Positions 4,959-5,730 of a DNA stretch of 5,730 bases are shown here, in pieces. How positions within the stretch are numbered: the first letter of the stretch is position 1; every line of letters starts with the position of its first letter. A model generated the notes under the pieces. It was given only the letters and a program-made list of their open reading frames with translations. It was not told the origin of the DNA and searched no databases. The stretch is from positions 1 to 5,730 of the forward strand of contig CAITLX010000395.1 of NCBI GenBank assembly GCA_903893335.1, written 5' to 3'. Position numbers and translations under genes: made by a program. Source of the stretch: an uncultured delta proteobacterium (GTDB taxonomy: Bacteria; Myxococcota_A; Polyangia; Polyangiales; Polyangiaceae).

Positions 4959-5730
4959 CTAGTTGAGGAAGCGGTCGTCGCTCGGCTTCTTGCGGCTCCG
5001 GGGGCGCGCGCCTGGGCCCACGTCGTGCCCGCCGGGCAAGACCCGCAGGTCCGGCCGCGCTGCTCGCGCCCGCGCCGCGCGGCGCTCGAGCCAGGCGTAG
5101 CGCACGGCGAGCCAGAGGCGCCGCGCCGGCGGCGGCGACCCGCCCCCGAACGCCCAGCCCGCCAGCATGCCGCCGAACGGCGTCACGACGCCTTCGAGCG
5201 GGTGTGCGGCGCCGACGATGCGCAGCACGTTGATGCCCACGACGAACGCCACCAGCGCCTCGGCCGACACCGGCAGGGCGAAGAAGAGCCGCACCTGCGC
5301 CCCGCGGTGCGAGAGCGCCCAGGCGATCGCGAGCGCGTCGAGCGCGCCGTAGAACCCGAACCACGAGTCGTTGCCCAGCGCGGCGGCCAGCGAGCGCGGC
5401 AGCAGCGACTCGGCGAGGAACTGCGCGAGGAACCCGACCTCCGCGGCTGCGAGCAGGAACCCGACGAGCCGCTTTCCCCCCCAGCGCGCCTCGAGCGCGG
5501 GGGCGAGGAAGTAGAGGCCGAGCAGCGCGAAGAGGATGTGCTCGACCGAGCCCTGGCCACTCGGCAGGTGCACGAACGGCGCGGTGAAGAGGCGCCAGAC
5601 CTCGCCGCTGCGGATGGCGGCCGAGTTGCCCGTGAGCGACGTGAAGAGCCGGGGGTCGGCGCCTCCGAAGTTGAGCGCGACCGCCAAGGCGACCCAGACG
5701 GCGAGCAGCGTCGCCATCAACCCGAGCAGC
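4959..5730 (-). CDS. Rhomboid-fold membrane protein, probably catalytically inactive (5' end may lie outside the window)
   Basis: Numbering is from ATG 5717 (252 residues to the TAG at 4961-4959). The frame continues open to the window edge (a TTG at 5720, then LLG), and the first membrane segment starts at once, so the true start is probably beyond 5730. Six hydrophobic segments fit a rhomboid core: about 1-17, 60-77, 83-103, 118-136, 142-166 and 176-190. Family landmarks include the WR motif (GEVWRLFTAPFVH, 38-50), EARWG (76-80), FGFYGAL (120-126) and FGGMLAG (181-187). Rhomboid proteases cut within membranes using a TM4 Ser in GxSG and a TM6 His two residues before GG. Here the TM4 position reads Asn116 (GNDSWFG) and the TM6 position Pro180 (PFGG), and the TM2 HxxxN Asn is Ala64. 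I therefore infer a pseudoprotease. The last 60 residues are Arg/Pro-rich, likely cytoplasmic and disordered, ending DDRFLN. It lies 54 nt upstream of pyrR on the same strand and could share its transcript. Confidence 0.85.
   Translation of the reverse strand, partial: LLGLMATLLAVWVALAVALNFGGADPRLFTSLTGNSAAIRSGEVWRLFTAPFVHLPSGQGSVEHILFALLGLYFLAPALEARWGGKRLVGFLLAAAEVGFLAQFLAESLLPRSLAAALGNDSWFGFYGALDALAIAWALSHRGAQVRLFFALPVSAEALVAFVVGINVLRIVGAAHPLEGVVTPFGGMLAGWAFGGGSPPPARRLWLAVRYAWLERRAARARAARPDLRVLPGGHDVGPGARPRSRKKPSDDRFLN

Noticed and set aside
4902..4961. The rhomboid-like gene and pyrR are in the same frame, separated by one TAG, which could mean read-through or a broken fusion.
   Set aside because: PyrR begins at its normal N-terminus at ATG 4904 and the rhomboid-like protein ends in a plausible tail. 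The 54-nt linker encodes nothing recognisable and one-in-three frame agreement is chance.
1..5730. Search for CRISPR arrays, tRNA or rRNA genes, insertion sequences, integrase sites, toxin-antitoxin or phage-defence genes.
   Set aside because: No spaced short repeats beyond the two copies near 2300, no tRNA-like cloverleaf noticed, no transposase or integrase motifs, and no change in composition suggesting transfer.

Overview
This is a 5.7 kb block of very GC-rich, densely packed bacterial chromosome. Codon third positions are almost all G or C, GTG is used as a start codon, and genes overlap by 4 bp. The protein types (an ACT-domain homoserine dehydrogenase, PyrR next to a short catalytic-only PyrB, a rhomboid-fold membrane protein) together with the base composition suggest a high-GC Myxococcota-like bacterium, perhaps of the Polyangiales. 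That placement is an inference from gene content and style, not from a search.

Layout. At the left edge (1-89, minus strand) is the possible 5' end of a gene for an exported protein, reading out of the window. A short divergent intergenic region (90-159) holds candidate back-to-back promoters. The plus strand then carries hom (homoserine dehydrogenase, 160-1470) and, 7 bp later, murI (glutamate racemase, 1478-2293). The minus strand carries a compact unit that reads, in transcription order, from a 5'-truncated rhomboid-like protein (5730-4959) through pyrR (4904-4368) and pyrB (4371-3415) to a dipeptide epimerase of the enolase superfamily (3418-2309). pyrR/pyrB overlap as ATGA and pyrB/epimerase as GTGA. 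The plus and minus units converge at about 2300, where a perfect 29-bp direct repeat with a palindromic core covers the 3' ends of both murI and the epimerase gene. There is no gene-free stretch longer than about 100 bp.

Function. Hom makes homoserine for threonine and methionine. MurI makes D-glutamate for peptidoglycan. The epimerase very likely acts on L-Ala-D/L-Glu-type dipeptides from murein turnover, so the enzyme that makes D-Glu and the one that probably consumes it face each other at their 3' ends. PyrR and PyrB are the regulator/salvage enzyme and the first committed enzyme of pyrimidine synthesis.

Most of the window is recognisable housekeeping; I do not see a new multi-gene system. 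The points worth a second look are: the rhomboid-like protein seems to have lost its catalytic Ser and His and the oxyanion Asn; the 29-bp duplication seems to have separated two formerly overlapping convergent genes; hom has no ribosome binding site and a promoter-like -10 only 12 bp before its ATG; a dipeptide epimerase occupies the slot after pyrB; and a GC-rich hairpin pair precedes pyrR.
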